Below, piece by piece: positions 1-7,527 of a stretch of DNA of 64,000 nucleotides. The stretch is from Lysobacter panacisoli (GTDB lineage Bacteria > Pseudomonadota > Gammaproteobacteria > Xanthomonadales > Xanthomonadaceae): assembly GCF_009765165.1 (NCBI RefSeq), contig NZ_VLNU01000001.1, positions 868,001 to 932,000 of the forward strand. Reading direction: 5' to 3'. Within the stretch, counting starts at the first letter, position 1, and each line of letters begins with the position of its first letter. The notes under the pieces are model-generated. The model ran no database searches. It was not told the DNA's origin and saw nothing but the letters and a program-made list of their open reading frames with translations. The position numbers and the translations under genes were made by a program.

Positions 1-1
1 T

Positions 2-319
2 TCCACCGATATCGACGGGTTCCGTCGCGCGGTGTCGTCGAACCTGCACCGCGAGGGCGATCTGCTGCTGGTCAACTACGAACGGGAACTGCTGGGGCAG
101 AAGCGCATGGGCCACATCTCGCCCGTCGCCGCCTACGACGCGGACAGCGATCGCGTCCTGATCCTGGACGTCGCGGCACACCGCTACCCGCACGTATGGG
201 TGACGATCGATACGCTGTGGGAAGCGATGAACGCGCCGGTCAATGAACAGACCACGCGCACTCGCGGGTACGTCACGGTCGCAGCGGACCCCCTTGCTGG
301 CGAGCCCGCGCGTCGGTGA
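2..319 (+). CDS. Phytochelatin synthase family protein, C-terminal part (gene enters from the left edge)
   Basis: The open frame is already running at base 2 and stops at 319, so only about 105 C-terminal residues are visible. They include RVSSNLHREGD-like sequence followed by GHISPVAAYD and LILDVA. These correspond to the His and Asp parts of the Cys-His-Asp triad of the papain-like phytochelatin-synthase fold. Family members act as gamma-glutamylcysteine dipeptidyl transpeptidases, or in bacteria mainly as glutathione hydrolases. The catalytic Cys would lie upstream, outside the window. A methionine/valine codon near 32 is only an internal position. The family call rests on recognised motif wording; peptidase versus transpeptidase activity cannot be told from this fragment. 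Confidence 0.75.
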   Translation, partial: STDIDGFRRAVSSNLHREGDLLLVNYERELLGQKRMGHISPVAAYDADSDRVLILDVAAHRYPHVWVTIDTLWEAMNAPVNEQTTRTRGYVTVAADPLAGEPARR

Positions 320-608
320 CAGCACGCGGCACTCTGCTGCGGATCTGGACAATCTGGCGCGAGTCATTGATCGGCAGCCTCGGCCTTCTGCTGCTCAGCA
401 GCCTCACGACGGCCCGATTGTCCTCATCTGCCTTCCGTGATGTCGGGCGTCAAGGCGAACAATTCTTGCCGCGTACTTTGAACCTTGCGGGTCCTTCTTA
501 CGGCGAAGATGCTGCAGGCTGCGCTGCCTCTCGTCCCGGCCATGCAGGCCGATCCGCATGGAGGCATCGTCGTCGGCCCCTCGGGGCGTAACAGAGGATG
601 TGGTTGCC
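320..608. other. Intergenic region, no convincing gene
   Basis: This 289-bp gap separates the phytochelatin-synthase stop from the GlsB/YeaQ-like start. Short frames cross it, but their translations are arginine-rich and lack a plausible ribosome binding site. I see no clear promoter, hairpin or RNA. Confidence 0.4.
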
Positions 609-866
609 GTGAATTTCTTGATCTATCTGGTGGTGGGTGGTGTTGCGGGTTGGCTGGCGAGCATGTTGATGCGTCGGGACGCCTCGATGGGCATCGTGCT
701 CAACATCGTGGTGGGCATCGTTGGCGGCTTCCTCGGTGGCTGGGCACTGCCGAAGGTGGGCCTGGTGTTCGGCAGCGGCTGGATTGGCTTCCTGATCACT
801 GCCTTCATTGGTGCGGCGGTGCTGCTTCTCTTCATCAACCTGCTCACCCGCGGTCGCAGCCGGTGA
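609..866 (+). CDS. GlsB/YeaQ/YmgE-type stress-associated membrane protein
   Basis: This 85-residue, glycine-rich protein starts at a GTG (residues VNFLIYLVVGG) rather than at the in-frame ATG 51 bases upstream, because the family begins directly with the first membrane helix. Three hydrophobic segments are visible: about residues 2-17, 28-47 and 56-77. They carry the GGVAGWLAS and IVVGIVGGFLGGW patterns typical of this inner-membrane family (formerly transglycosylase-associated proteins). The molecular function of the family is not settled; expression is commonly linked to stress. It stands alone, followed by an unrelated orphan gene. Confidence 0.85.
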   Translation: MNFLIYLVVGGVAGWLASMLMRRDASMGIVLNIVVGIVGGFLGGWALPKVGLVFGSGWIGFLITAFIGAAVLLLFINLLTRGRSR

Positions 867-927
867 CACATGCCCCGGTGCGCTGGTTCGCCGCGCACCG
901 GTGGCTCCATGCCTCGGGATCACGTTC

Positions 928-1302
928 ATGAATGCAGGCAACAATGCCAAGGCGGCGCAGGCGGAATCGCACGATGCCGAGGCGAACGCTGCCTGGGGCA
1001 ACGTCCATAGCATCAGTCGCGCCGAGCGCGGCCCGGACGTAGCGACACTGTTGGCACCTGACGCAGAGCTCACATCCTCGCCACCGCGCCGTCCACACGC
1101 CGAGTACCGCATCGTCCGGGATCGCCACTGCGGTTACGAAGTGCAATATCGTCGCCGTTTCGCCTGGCTTCGAACTCCCTGGCTGCAATGCGGCCTCGCC
1201 GGTGGCATGGGCACCAACTCGCACGCCTCGCTTGAAGAGGCACGGGCCTTCGCCCTGTCGCATGCAAGCGCGGGTTGCGTCGAGTATCTGGGATTCCTGT
1301 AG
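928..1302 (+). CDS. Conserved-looking hypothetical protein, 124 aa
   Basis: The start chosen is the ATG at 928, because upstream residues in the same frame are arginine- and cysteine-rich and look non-coding. The N-terminal 50 residues are polar and Ala-rich. The C-terminal 65 residues look folded, with EYRIVRDRHCGYEV, then RRFAWLRTPWLQCGL and an Ala-rich final helix. There is no signal peptide or membrane segment, and I do not recognise a family. The gene has no operon partner: the neighbours are a membrane stress protein upstream and a response regulator about 290 bp downstream. An opposite-strand frame covers it but has poorer amino-acid composition. Confidence 0.5.
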   Translation: MNAGNNAKAAQAESHDAEANAAWGNVHSISRAERGPDVATLLAPDAELTSSPPRRPHAEYRIVRDRHCGYEVQYRRRFAWLRTPWLQCGLAGGMGTNSHASLEEARAFALSHASAGCVEYLGFL

Positions 1303-1590
1303 GCCGCTCCTTCTCGCGAACGCTCATTCGCCGACTCCCGTCTGCGCAGTCACGCTGACACACTGCGCGCCGTGGTTCATCGCGATTCGTTTCTGCCAGG
1401 TAACCAGCAGCGATTTTCGCTTACTTGACAGCGCACGATCTCGGATTGTTCCGGGTGACGCGCCCCCTCTCTCGCCACGTATAAGGAAATCAGGACGACA
1501 TACGACCTGGTTGAAGCGCTTCGCTTTGGAGCCACCGAGGCCCCGGGCTGGTGCTCGACAGGAAATTCCACGCGATGGATTGGGAGGCGA
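1303..1590. other. Leader/promoter region of the RcsB-like regulator
   Basis: This 288-bp non-coding stretch contains a perfect TTGACA hexamer at 1425-1430. No good -10 hexamer sits at the usual 16-18 bp spacing, only a GATTGTT-like sequence, so a sigma-70 promoter is possible but unproven. A weak ribosome-binding sequence (GGGAGGCGA) lies directly before the ATG at 1591. Confidence 0.3.
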
Positions 1591-2256
1591 ATGAGCACTA
1601 CTGTCAGCAGGACCAGTGAGGCCGCGAATGGCAAGGCGTTCCGCGTCGTCCTGGCGGACGATCATCCAGTCGTCGCGAATGGCGTCAGGCTTTTGCTTGA
1701 GCAGAGTGGCTGCAAAGTCGTTGCCGTCGCCATGTCCACAGACAGTCTGCTGAGTGCGCTCGCCCGCACGACCTGCGACATCCTGGTGACCGACTTCAGC
1801 ATGCCGGGCGCCGAAGCCCTCGATGGTCTGTCGCTGCTGACCCTCTTGCGGAACCGGTGGCCCGTTCTCCCCATTGTCGTGCTCACTCAGGTTCAGAGTC
1901 CGGCTGTGTTGCGATCGATCGTGGGCTCTGGCGCCAACGCCGTCGTCAACAAGTCCGACCCTCTGTCCGAGTTGCTGCTGGCCGTGAACGCCGTGCTGCA
2001 AGGGCGCACCTATCTTGGCGACTTCGCCCGACGCCACATGGATGCGATGACCAAACGTCAGGAGACCCTTTCGCGGCGGGAGTCCGAAGTTCTGCGCCTG
2101 TATGCCTCGGGACTCAGCGTGAAGGAGATTTCGGAGCTCCTCGCGCGTAGTGCAAAGACCATCAGCAATCAGAAGATCGCCGCAATGGAGAAGCTCGGCA
2201 TCCGATCGGATCTGGAAATATTCAGCTACGCCTCCGAGCACGGGATGCTGCCATAA
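1591..2256 (+). CDS. RcsB-like NarL/FixJ-family response regulator
   Basis: This 221-residue regulator has a receiver domain at about 15-135 and a LuxR-type helix-turn-helix at about 155-200. The receiver carries the acidic pair D23-D24 (VLADDHPVV), phospho-acceptor D68 (VTDFSMPG) and conserved K121. The DNA-binding part reads LSRRESEVLRLYASGLSVKE and then a KTISNQK recognition-helix region, closest in style to RcsB and its relatives. GGGAGG precedes the ATG. No cognate histidine kinase is adjacent. It lies a few kilobases from the distal end of a chaperone-usher operon, so control of surface structures is a reasonable but unproven guess. Confidence 0.88.
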   Translation: MSTTVSRTSEAANGKAFRVVLADDHPVVANGVRLLLEQSGCKVVAVAMSTDSLLSALARTTCDILVTDFSMPGAEALDGLSLLTLLRNRWPVLPIVVLTQVQSPAVLRSIVGSGANAVVNKSDPLSELLLAVNAVLQGRTYLGDFARRHMDAMTKRQETLSRRESEVLRLYASGLSVKEISELLARSAKTISNQKIAAMEKLGIRSDLEIFSYASEHGMLP

Positions 2257-2337
2257 GGGGCGCTCGCCCCGACGCCTCCCTCCTCGGAGGACTTCCCGTG
2301 ACAAAGGGTATGGGATTCGCCTGCGAAGGCGCGCAGA

Positions 2338-3129
2338 ATGCATTCAGCGATCCGCCTGAACCGCGCTGGGGTCGAGATGCGTGCCCATATGAGCATCGAA
2401 AGAACGCACACGGCACCCGCATGCGCAGGCTGGCCCGCCCTGTCGATGCATATCGGAGGTACGTGTCGCCGCCTGTTCGTACCACCGGATCGCAGGTTGT
2501 TCCGGATAGATGATCGCTTCGAGGCGATCTACCTGATTGGAAGCGGCGCCTTCAAGATCTCGCGCTTCTCCGCAGAAGGGCATGAGGAACTGTGCGCGTT
2601 CCGGTTTCCTGGAGAATTCATCGGCCTCGATGGGATCGTGAGCGGCCGGCATCAGTATGAAGGCTTGGCACTGGAGCCATCGACCGCCCACGTACTGCAC
2701 AAGGACAACCTGGAGCGGATGGCAGTCAGCCCTGAGCTGTTTCCTTCGCTGCTGATGGCTTTAGCGCACGACAGCGACTGCGGTCACCTGCACTCCCAGA
2801 TTCTCGGACACCGTGAGGCGCTTGGTCGGCTTGCGTATTTCCTGCTGGATATCGGCGATCGCATGGTGCAGGAGACCGGGTCGACACACTTCCGTCTACC
2901 CATGAGCCGCGCGGATATCGCCTGTCATCTCGGGCTGGCCCGCGAGACGGTGAGTCGAGCTTTCGCACACCTTCAGGCGGACGGCACCATCGACCTGGCG
3001 CGGCGTGCCGTCCGTATCATCCGGCGCGATGAACTGATGCGGATCGCGCATCACGACCCCAATCGCCCGATGCGATCCGGCCCGGCCGGCGTGCGCCAAC
3101 TCCGATCACGTGCCCCTCCGCATTCCTAG
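2338..3129 (+). CDS. Crp/Fnr family transcriptional regulator
   Basis: A cyclic-nucleotide-binding-like beta-roll spans about residues 45-165, with SGAFKISRFSAEGHEELCAF and FPGEFIGLDGI. A winged helix follows at about 185-240 (SRADIACHLGLARETVSRAF). The helix-turn-helix resembles FNR more than CRP. The N-terminal four-cysteine cluster of FNR is not present in the same arrangement (only scattered Cys, with Pro/Ala between), so an oxygen-sensing 4Fe-4S cluster is not supported. Several in-frame ATGs (2338, 2377, 2392) make the true start uncertain. The last 113 bases overlap the convergent TPR gene on the other strand, so the transcripts would be antisense over their 3' ends. Confidence 0.85.
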   Translation: MHSAIRLNRAGVEMRAHMSIERTHTAPACAGWPALSMHIGGTCRRLFVPPDRRLFRIDDRFEAIYLIGSGAFKISRFSAEGHEELCAFRFPGEFIGLDGIVSGRHQYEGLALEPSTAHVLHKDNLERMAVSPELFPSLLMALAHDSDCGHLHSQILGHREALGRLAYFLLDIGDRMVQETGSTHFRLPMSRADIACHLGLARETVSRAFAHLQADGTIDLARRAVRIIRRDELMRIAHHDPNRPMRSGPAGVRQLRSRAPPHS

Positions 3130-5233
3130 CCTGAACCAGGTGCTTGCAGCTCCCATCAAGCCACGCGGCCGATACCGGGTTTGATGCGGCAGCATCGACG
3201 ACGTTCTGCCACAGCGGCACAAGCACGGACTTCGGCGCCCCACTGCGCCATGCCGCTTCGCAGGACTCGGCCGCCTTGGCGAGGTTGCCTCGTTCCAGGA
3301 AATAGCGCGCCACGACCAACATCGCCCCGGCATCTGCGCGTGCGCGACCGAGAAGGCGATCGGCCATCAGGTCGTGCTCACCGACGGCATCGAGGGCCAG
3401 TGTGGCATCGAGGCAGTACTGCATCGCCTTCGCCTCATGCCTGGGGCTGTGCGCCAGGGGTTCTGCCCATTCCAACGCTTGGGCGTACATCTCCCTGGAT
3501 GCCTGCATGCGCAGTAGTGGTGCCTGCTCGATCGTATTGGCGACCCGCTCGAACTGCAGAGCCTCGGACGAGGCAACGCGATTCGCGTATGGCTTGAGCA
3601 GGCGCTGCTGTGCGTTACGGAGCGTGGCTAGTCGAGCCAGCGGCGCCTGCCGGGCCGCCTTGCGCCGGGCGACCCGCGAAGCGGAGACCGCCAGTGACAG
3701 GTCCTCGTGATTGGATCGCATCGCATCGGAAAGCCGGGCTTCGGCTTCCTGATACTTCTCGATGGCTACGCTTCCGACCAATCCGTCGGCTTCCGTGCAG
3801 AGCAGTTCCACCCAGGCACTGACCAGAACCGGAGCCACATCGCCCTTCATGATGGGCGCGAAACGCGCTCGGATCTCACGCAGACGCGTGCGACGCGCTG
3901 CGGCATTCGGATTCTTCATGCGCATCGATTCGATTGCGGCGTCAATGGCGGTGGCCTGCCAGAGCGGCCGCCTAGCGGCCTGGGTTCCTTCACTCAGTGC
4001 GCGCCGGATGATGGCCGACGCTTCAGCGTGGCGAGACGCGCCCTGATCGCCTTGTTCGGACTGCGCCTGCTGGCGGAGGATGTCCTGCAGCTGCCACGCG
4101 GCGTCGGAGTCCTCCTCGGCGCCAGCTTCCATCGCTGCGCGCAACGGAACCACGGCGTTGATGTACGCGGTCGGGCCCGAGGCGTCATTGCTTAGTGCCA
4201 CGCATTGCGCCTGCGCCGTACCCAGATCGGCCAGAAGACGGATGTCGGCGCCGCCCGCTTCAGCCGCCAGGCCCAGGCGTTCAGCCGCCTCGCTGAACAG
4301 CCGGCTTCGTTGCGGGCCTGCGCTGAGTCTTCGTGCCTGTTCGAGTCGACACTGTCCAATGCGTCGCTGCAATGCCTGTCGCTGCGGTTCAAGCTCCAGA
4401 ACGCGGGCGAACGCATCGGCTGCAAGGCCATAACACTCACCATGCTCATCGCTCCTGATGGCGATGTCCTGCAGGATTCCGCCTGCCGCCATCAGTGTCT
4501 TGTTCGACACGTCGGTGCGTTTCAGCAACGGGGTCAGAAGTTCGGCCGCGCGCGCCGGCATGCCGGTCGACAATGCCGTTCGAGCCATCCTCACCGTCGC
4601 GTCCGGGTTATCTTCGTCGAGGAACAACTTCGATTCGGGCTGAGGTGATGCGGCCGTGGTCTGTCGCGAAGGCGTTGTGCCCCATGATGGCCGAACCACA
4701 GGCGACAGCGACGGCTGCCAAGAGGTCGGCACGTTGACCGTGACATCGCGCGCAGGCGCGAGAAGCAGCGATTCGGTTAGCGCGGCATCGCTTACCCTCA
4801 CCCCTGCATGTTCATCGGATGGGGCTGAGCGGGATTCGCTTGCCTTGTGTTCATCGGCCTCTGCGCCTGCCTCGGCCTCGACGACTGCCTCGTCTCCTCT
4901 GCGAGAAAAACGCCGCGCGAGGAGAATGCACAACGCGATGAGGCCCAGTAGAAGCAGCACACCCACGATGAGCCATGCCGGATGCGGGATGCGCAATGTG
5001 CCCATAGCCAGCGGCGATAGCCAAGCGAAAACACCAGTGGAAGCAACGGAGAAGGCATGGCCGTCCCGCGTCGGAGGGCGCGCTTCTGGCTGCGCGTCTT
5101 CGATACGCAGACTGGATTCGTACTGGGTGTCGGCCAGACCTGCGACGTCCTGGGCAGTGGGGGCTTCGTGCCCACGCGCCTCTGCCGTGGCGGTGCCCAT
5201 GTCATCCGCGCGGGTCTCTGTGTTTGCGTACAT
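3017..5233 (-). CDS. Membrane-anchored tetratricopeptide-like protein of unknown function
   Basis: From the ATG at 5233 this gives about 738 residues: a polar N-terminal region, one strong membrane helix at about 87-107 (LIVGVLLLLGLIALCILLARR), an acidic linker, and a long alpha-helical region with TPR/SEL1-like repeats (paired Ala/Leu helices such as AAELLTPLLKR and AADAFARVLELEP). The frame stays open upstream to another ATG at 5557 that has a GGAA ribosome site, so a longer form is possible. That extension overlaps the methyltransferase gene. It is the most distal gene of the fimbrial strand. Its 3' end runs 113 bp into the convergent Crp gene. A scaffolding role beside the pili is inference. 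Confidence 0.7.
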   Translation of the reverse strand: MYANTETRADDMGTATAEARGHEAPTAQDVAGLADTQYESSLRIEDAQPEARPPTRDGHAFSVASTGVFAWLSPLAMGTLRIPHPAWLIVGVLLLLGLIALCILLARRFSRRGDEAVVEAEAGAEADEHKASESRSAPSDEHAGVRVSDAALTESLLLAPARDVTVNVPTSWQPSLSPVVRPSWGTTPSRQTTAASPQPESKLFLDEDNPDATVRMARTALSTGMPARAAELLTPLLKRTDVSNKTLMAAGGILQDIAIRSDEHGECYGLAADAFARVLELEPQRQALQRRIGQCRLEQARRLSAGPQRSRLFSEAAERLGLAAEAGGADIRLLADLGTAQAQCVALSNDASGPTAYINAVVPLRAAMEAGAEEDSDAAWQLQDILRQQAQSEQGDQGASRHAEASAIIRRALSEGTQAARRPLWQATAIDAAIESMRMKNPNAAARRTRLREIRARFAPIMKGDVAPVLVSAWVELLCTEADGLVGSVAIEKYQEAEARLSDAMRSNHEDLSLAVSASRVARRKAARQAPLARLATLRNAQQRLLKPYANRVASSEALQFERVANTIEQAPLLRMQASREMYAQALEWAEPLAHSPRHEAKAMQYCLDATLALDAVGEHDLMADRLLGRARADAGAMLVVARYFLERGNLAKAAESCEAAWRSGAPKSVLVPLWQNVVDAAASNPVSAAWLDGSCKHLVQARNAEGHVIGVGARRPGRIASGDWGRDARSASVHRAG

Positions 5234-5249
5234 CGATTCGACTACCGGG

Positions 5250-6068
5250 TCAGCCCGCGGGGTCAGTGAAGCGCGGATCGCGGCACTTCGGTGCGAGGCG
5301 CTTCCTAGTCGGTCCGCAGGACCATGAAGCGCCAGGGACGAGCCGACGGAATGAGGCCGCGCCCGTTGCGTTGAATGAGCACTGTGGTCGTCGTCGACGG
5401 TGTCGTTCGGATGCGCGAAGGGTTCCTGCTCGTCGTCCTGCACTGGCTGCGTGATTGCCTGCCCCCCGGCAGGAGAGCCGGCGGCTTCGCCACCTCCAGG
5501 CGTGTTGCGTTGGAAGCGGCCACAGGAAACGGCGGCGATCAGGATCGCCGCCAGCATCAGTCAGTTCCGGCGAGCCCACTCGGAAGTAGAGATATGGCTT
5601 GTGCTTGCGGATCGAGTCGCCCGCGCCTCCGAGCACCGACTGGAGTGTTCCGGTCGGGTTGATCTTGATCAGCTGCAGCTTCTCCAGGCTGAGCGCATCG
5701 ACGATGACGTCGCGCTTGGATTCCGCGCCTGTGACGTAACCGTAGATGTTCGCCACGCCGTTAAGTGCAGCGTTGGCGCACAGCTGCAGATTGGCCATGC
5801 GATCGGCGTCGAACACATGGACTTCGCCTTCTGGACCGACTGTCTGCGACAGCCACAGCGCGTGGGCGCCATATTCCGCGCCAACCTGCAGGACCGTCGC
5901 GCCTTCCTGAAGGACACCGCTCAGGAGGTCGAGCTCGCTTTCCGCCCACTCGCCGTAACGCTCCAGCGAATGCACGATCATGTTGTCGTCCGATACCGCG
6001 TTGATGGCGCCGTAACGCGTATTCCAGAACTTGGGCGTGATCTTGTTCAGCTTGCTCGTCGTTTCCAT
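5250..6068 (-). CDS. FkbM-like SAM-dependent methyltransferase, 3' part probably frameshifted
   Basis: The start is the ATG at 6068 (METTSKLNK), with GAGACATGTGAG just upstream; an in-frame TTG at 6095 is less likely. Residues about 50-150 show the FkbM/Rossmann pattern ATVLQVGAEYGAHALWLS and a GEVHVFDAD motif, ending near KHKPYLYFRVGSPEL. After about position 5565 this frame turns Arg-rich and loses the G/C bias at third codon positions. That bias moves first to the overlapping frame of the next gene and then, around 5390-5305, to a third frame ending RPWRFMVLRTD. One or two frameshifts, real or from sequencing, are likely. FkbM enzymes O-methylate sugars or other small acceptors; the substrate here is unknown. 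Confidence 0.6.
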   Translation of the reverse strand: METTSKLNKITPKFWNTRYGAINAVSDDNMIVHSLERYGEWAESELDLLSGVLQEGATVLQVGAEYGAHALWLSQTVGPEGEVHVFDADRMANLQLCANAALNGVANIYGYVTGAESKRDVIVDALSLEKLQLIKINPTGTLQSVLGGAGDSIRKHKPYLYFRVGSPELTDAGGDPDRRRFLWPLPTQHAWRWRSRRLSCRGAGNHAASAGRRAGTLRASERHRRRRPQCSFNATGAASFRRLVPGASWSCGPTRKRLAPKCRDPRFTDPAG

Positions 6069-6307
6069 CTCACATGTCTCATAGTTGACTCGCAAGGCAC
6101 GGAGGTCTGCGAGTCATGCTTGTTGGTGTCCGCGCGCCCCTGACTGGAAGCACGGCGCGTGTCGAACCGCCATGCTCCGTGAGGTGACCGAGCGATTACA
6201 TGGGAATCGTCTGGTTCTTTGGCTCCGCGTTACCGAGCTGGCGGCTTCCATCCGGACAGCTCTCGACCATGCGGCATGGAAGCGTCAGTCGTGCGCGGTA
6301 CTCCAGG

Positions 6308-7483
6308 TCAGTCGTAGGTGATTGAGATCACCGCCTGAGTGCTAACGTTGCCGGCCGTGATGTTCGGGCTGGTTGCGACGTACTGGGCGCGGAATGGCAG
6401 CGTGTAAGTGGGCAGACCCGGAAGACCGTAGTTGACGTTGTTGGCCCGGAGCGGGACGCCGAATGGGATGGCCTGGGTCGTGTAGACCGAGCCTGGACCT
6501 TCGGTGACTCCCTCGAAAATCTGGATGCCGACGCCGCTCGCGGTCGAACCCGACCCTAACGTGAGCACGTCGCCACCGCCGGTTCCCGCGCCGGCAATCT
6601 TGCTGACACCTGGTGCCGGATCGATGCGATAGGCGACTTGATACGAACTGAATTCCGCCACGTTCGTGCAACCCGTCAGTTGCATGTCGAAATCCACTAT
6701 GGAGCCCACCGGAGTGCCCACAGCGCTGGCCGACGGCGAGATGGTCGGCATGATCACCGTTTTTGACGGCGTCACGCTGCAGGTAGGCCGCGGAATGGTG
6801 ATGGTGTGCCGCCCGCCCTGAAATCGATGGGTCAGGATCGAGGCTCCGCCCGTGTCCCTGATCGAAAGCAGCACTTCTGGAATCTGGAAAGTCCCATCCT
6901 TGATGACCTCGCCAGTGGACACAAACTCAAGGATCAGAACGGGGTCGATCTTGAGGTAGTCATTCGGGAACATCCCACTGCCGCCGCCCACCGGTACGAC
7001 CACGGTCTGCGAGCCCAGCGGAACCGTCTGGGTATTCAGCACGTTTGCAGAAGCGAAGCTCGGCGAAGCGTGGCTCGTGGTGTCGATGCGCAGTGTCATC
7101 CGGTAGCCGACACCGGGAACGCCAGTCCTGTAGACGCCCGACAGCCCTGGCACCGGCTCGCCGAGAGCAAGGTCTGCGGCAATCTGCCACTCATACGAAC
7201 CGCCGACGTTGTCAGGGCACGTCAGGAAGATCAGCTTTGAGCCAATCGGAAAGGGGGTCTTCTGCTCTATTAGCAGTTCCCCCGCTGGCCTGAACTCGGG
7301 TGGAAGGAGCGATGCGGTGCCCATCCTGGGGACTATCTGACCCGTTCCGCTAGGAACAGCCGGGGATGAGCCAGGCCAACCTCCAACACAAGCAGTCGCG
7401 CGTGCTTCCGGCGCCTGCCATGCAAGTGCCAGCAGCATCAGCGCAGCGACGGAGCGAAGGTTCTTCTTGAACGAAGCGGTCAT
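6308..7483 (-). CDS. Two-domain fimbrial tip/minor adhesin-type protein
   Basis: This 391-residue exported protein starts at the ATG at 7483 (MTASFKKNLRSVAALMLLAL), which has GAGG upstream and a cleavable signal peptide ending near EARATA. About residues 30-230 form a receptor- or lectin-like N-terminal domain with a Cys pair. About 240-391 form a pilin-type domain with Cys pairs (RPTCSV, TGCTN) and a C-terminal donor strand ending QAVISITYD. That two-domain build is typical of FimH-like tip adhesins. It is the fourth gene of the pilin-chaperone-usher-tip order, 44 bp after the usher. Ligand specificity cannot be read from the sequence. Confidence 0.82.
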   Translation of the reverse strand: MTASFKKNLRSVAALMLLALAWQAPEARATACVGGWPGSSPAVPSGTGQIVPRMGTASLLPPEFRPAGELLIEQKTPFPIGSKLIFLTCPDNVGGSYEWQIAADLALGEPVPGLSGVYRTGVPGVGYRMTLRIDTTSHASPSFASANVLNTQTVPLGSQTVVVPVGGGSGMFPNDYLKIDPVLILEFVSTGEVIKDGTFQIPEVLLSIRDTGGASILTHRFQGGRHTITIPRPTCSVTPSKTVIMPTISPSASAVGTPVGSIVDFDMQLTGCTNVAEFSSYQVAYRIDPAPGVSKIAGAGTGGGDVLTLGSGSTASGVGIQIFEGVTEGPGSVYTTQAIPFGVPLRANNVNYGLPGLPTYTLPFRAQYVATSPNITAGNVSTQAVISITYD

Positions 7484-7527
7484 GTGGTTGCTTGCCTCAC
7501 AAAGGTTCGATGACATGGCCGTTGAGC

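Noticed and set aside
2338..3129. Oxygen-sensing FNR assignment
   Set aside because: The N-terminal Cys cluster needed for the 4Fe-4S centre is not present in FNR order, so only Crp/Fnr family is claimed.
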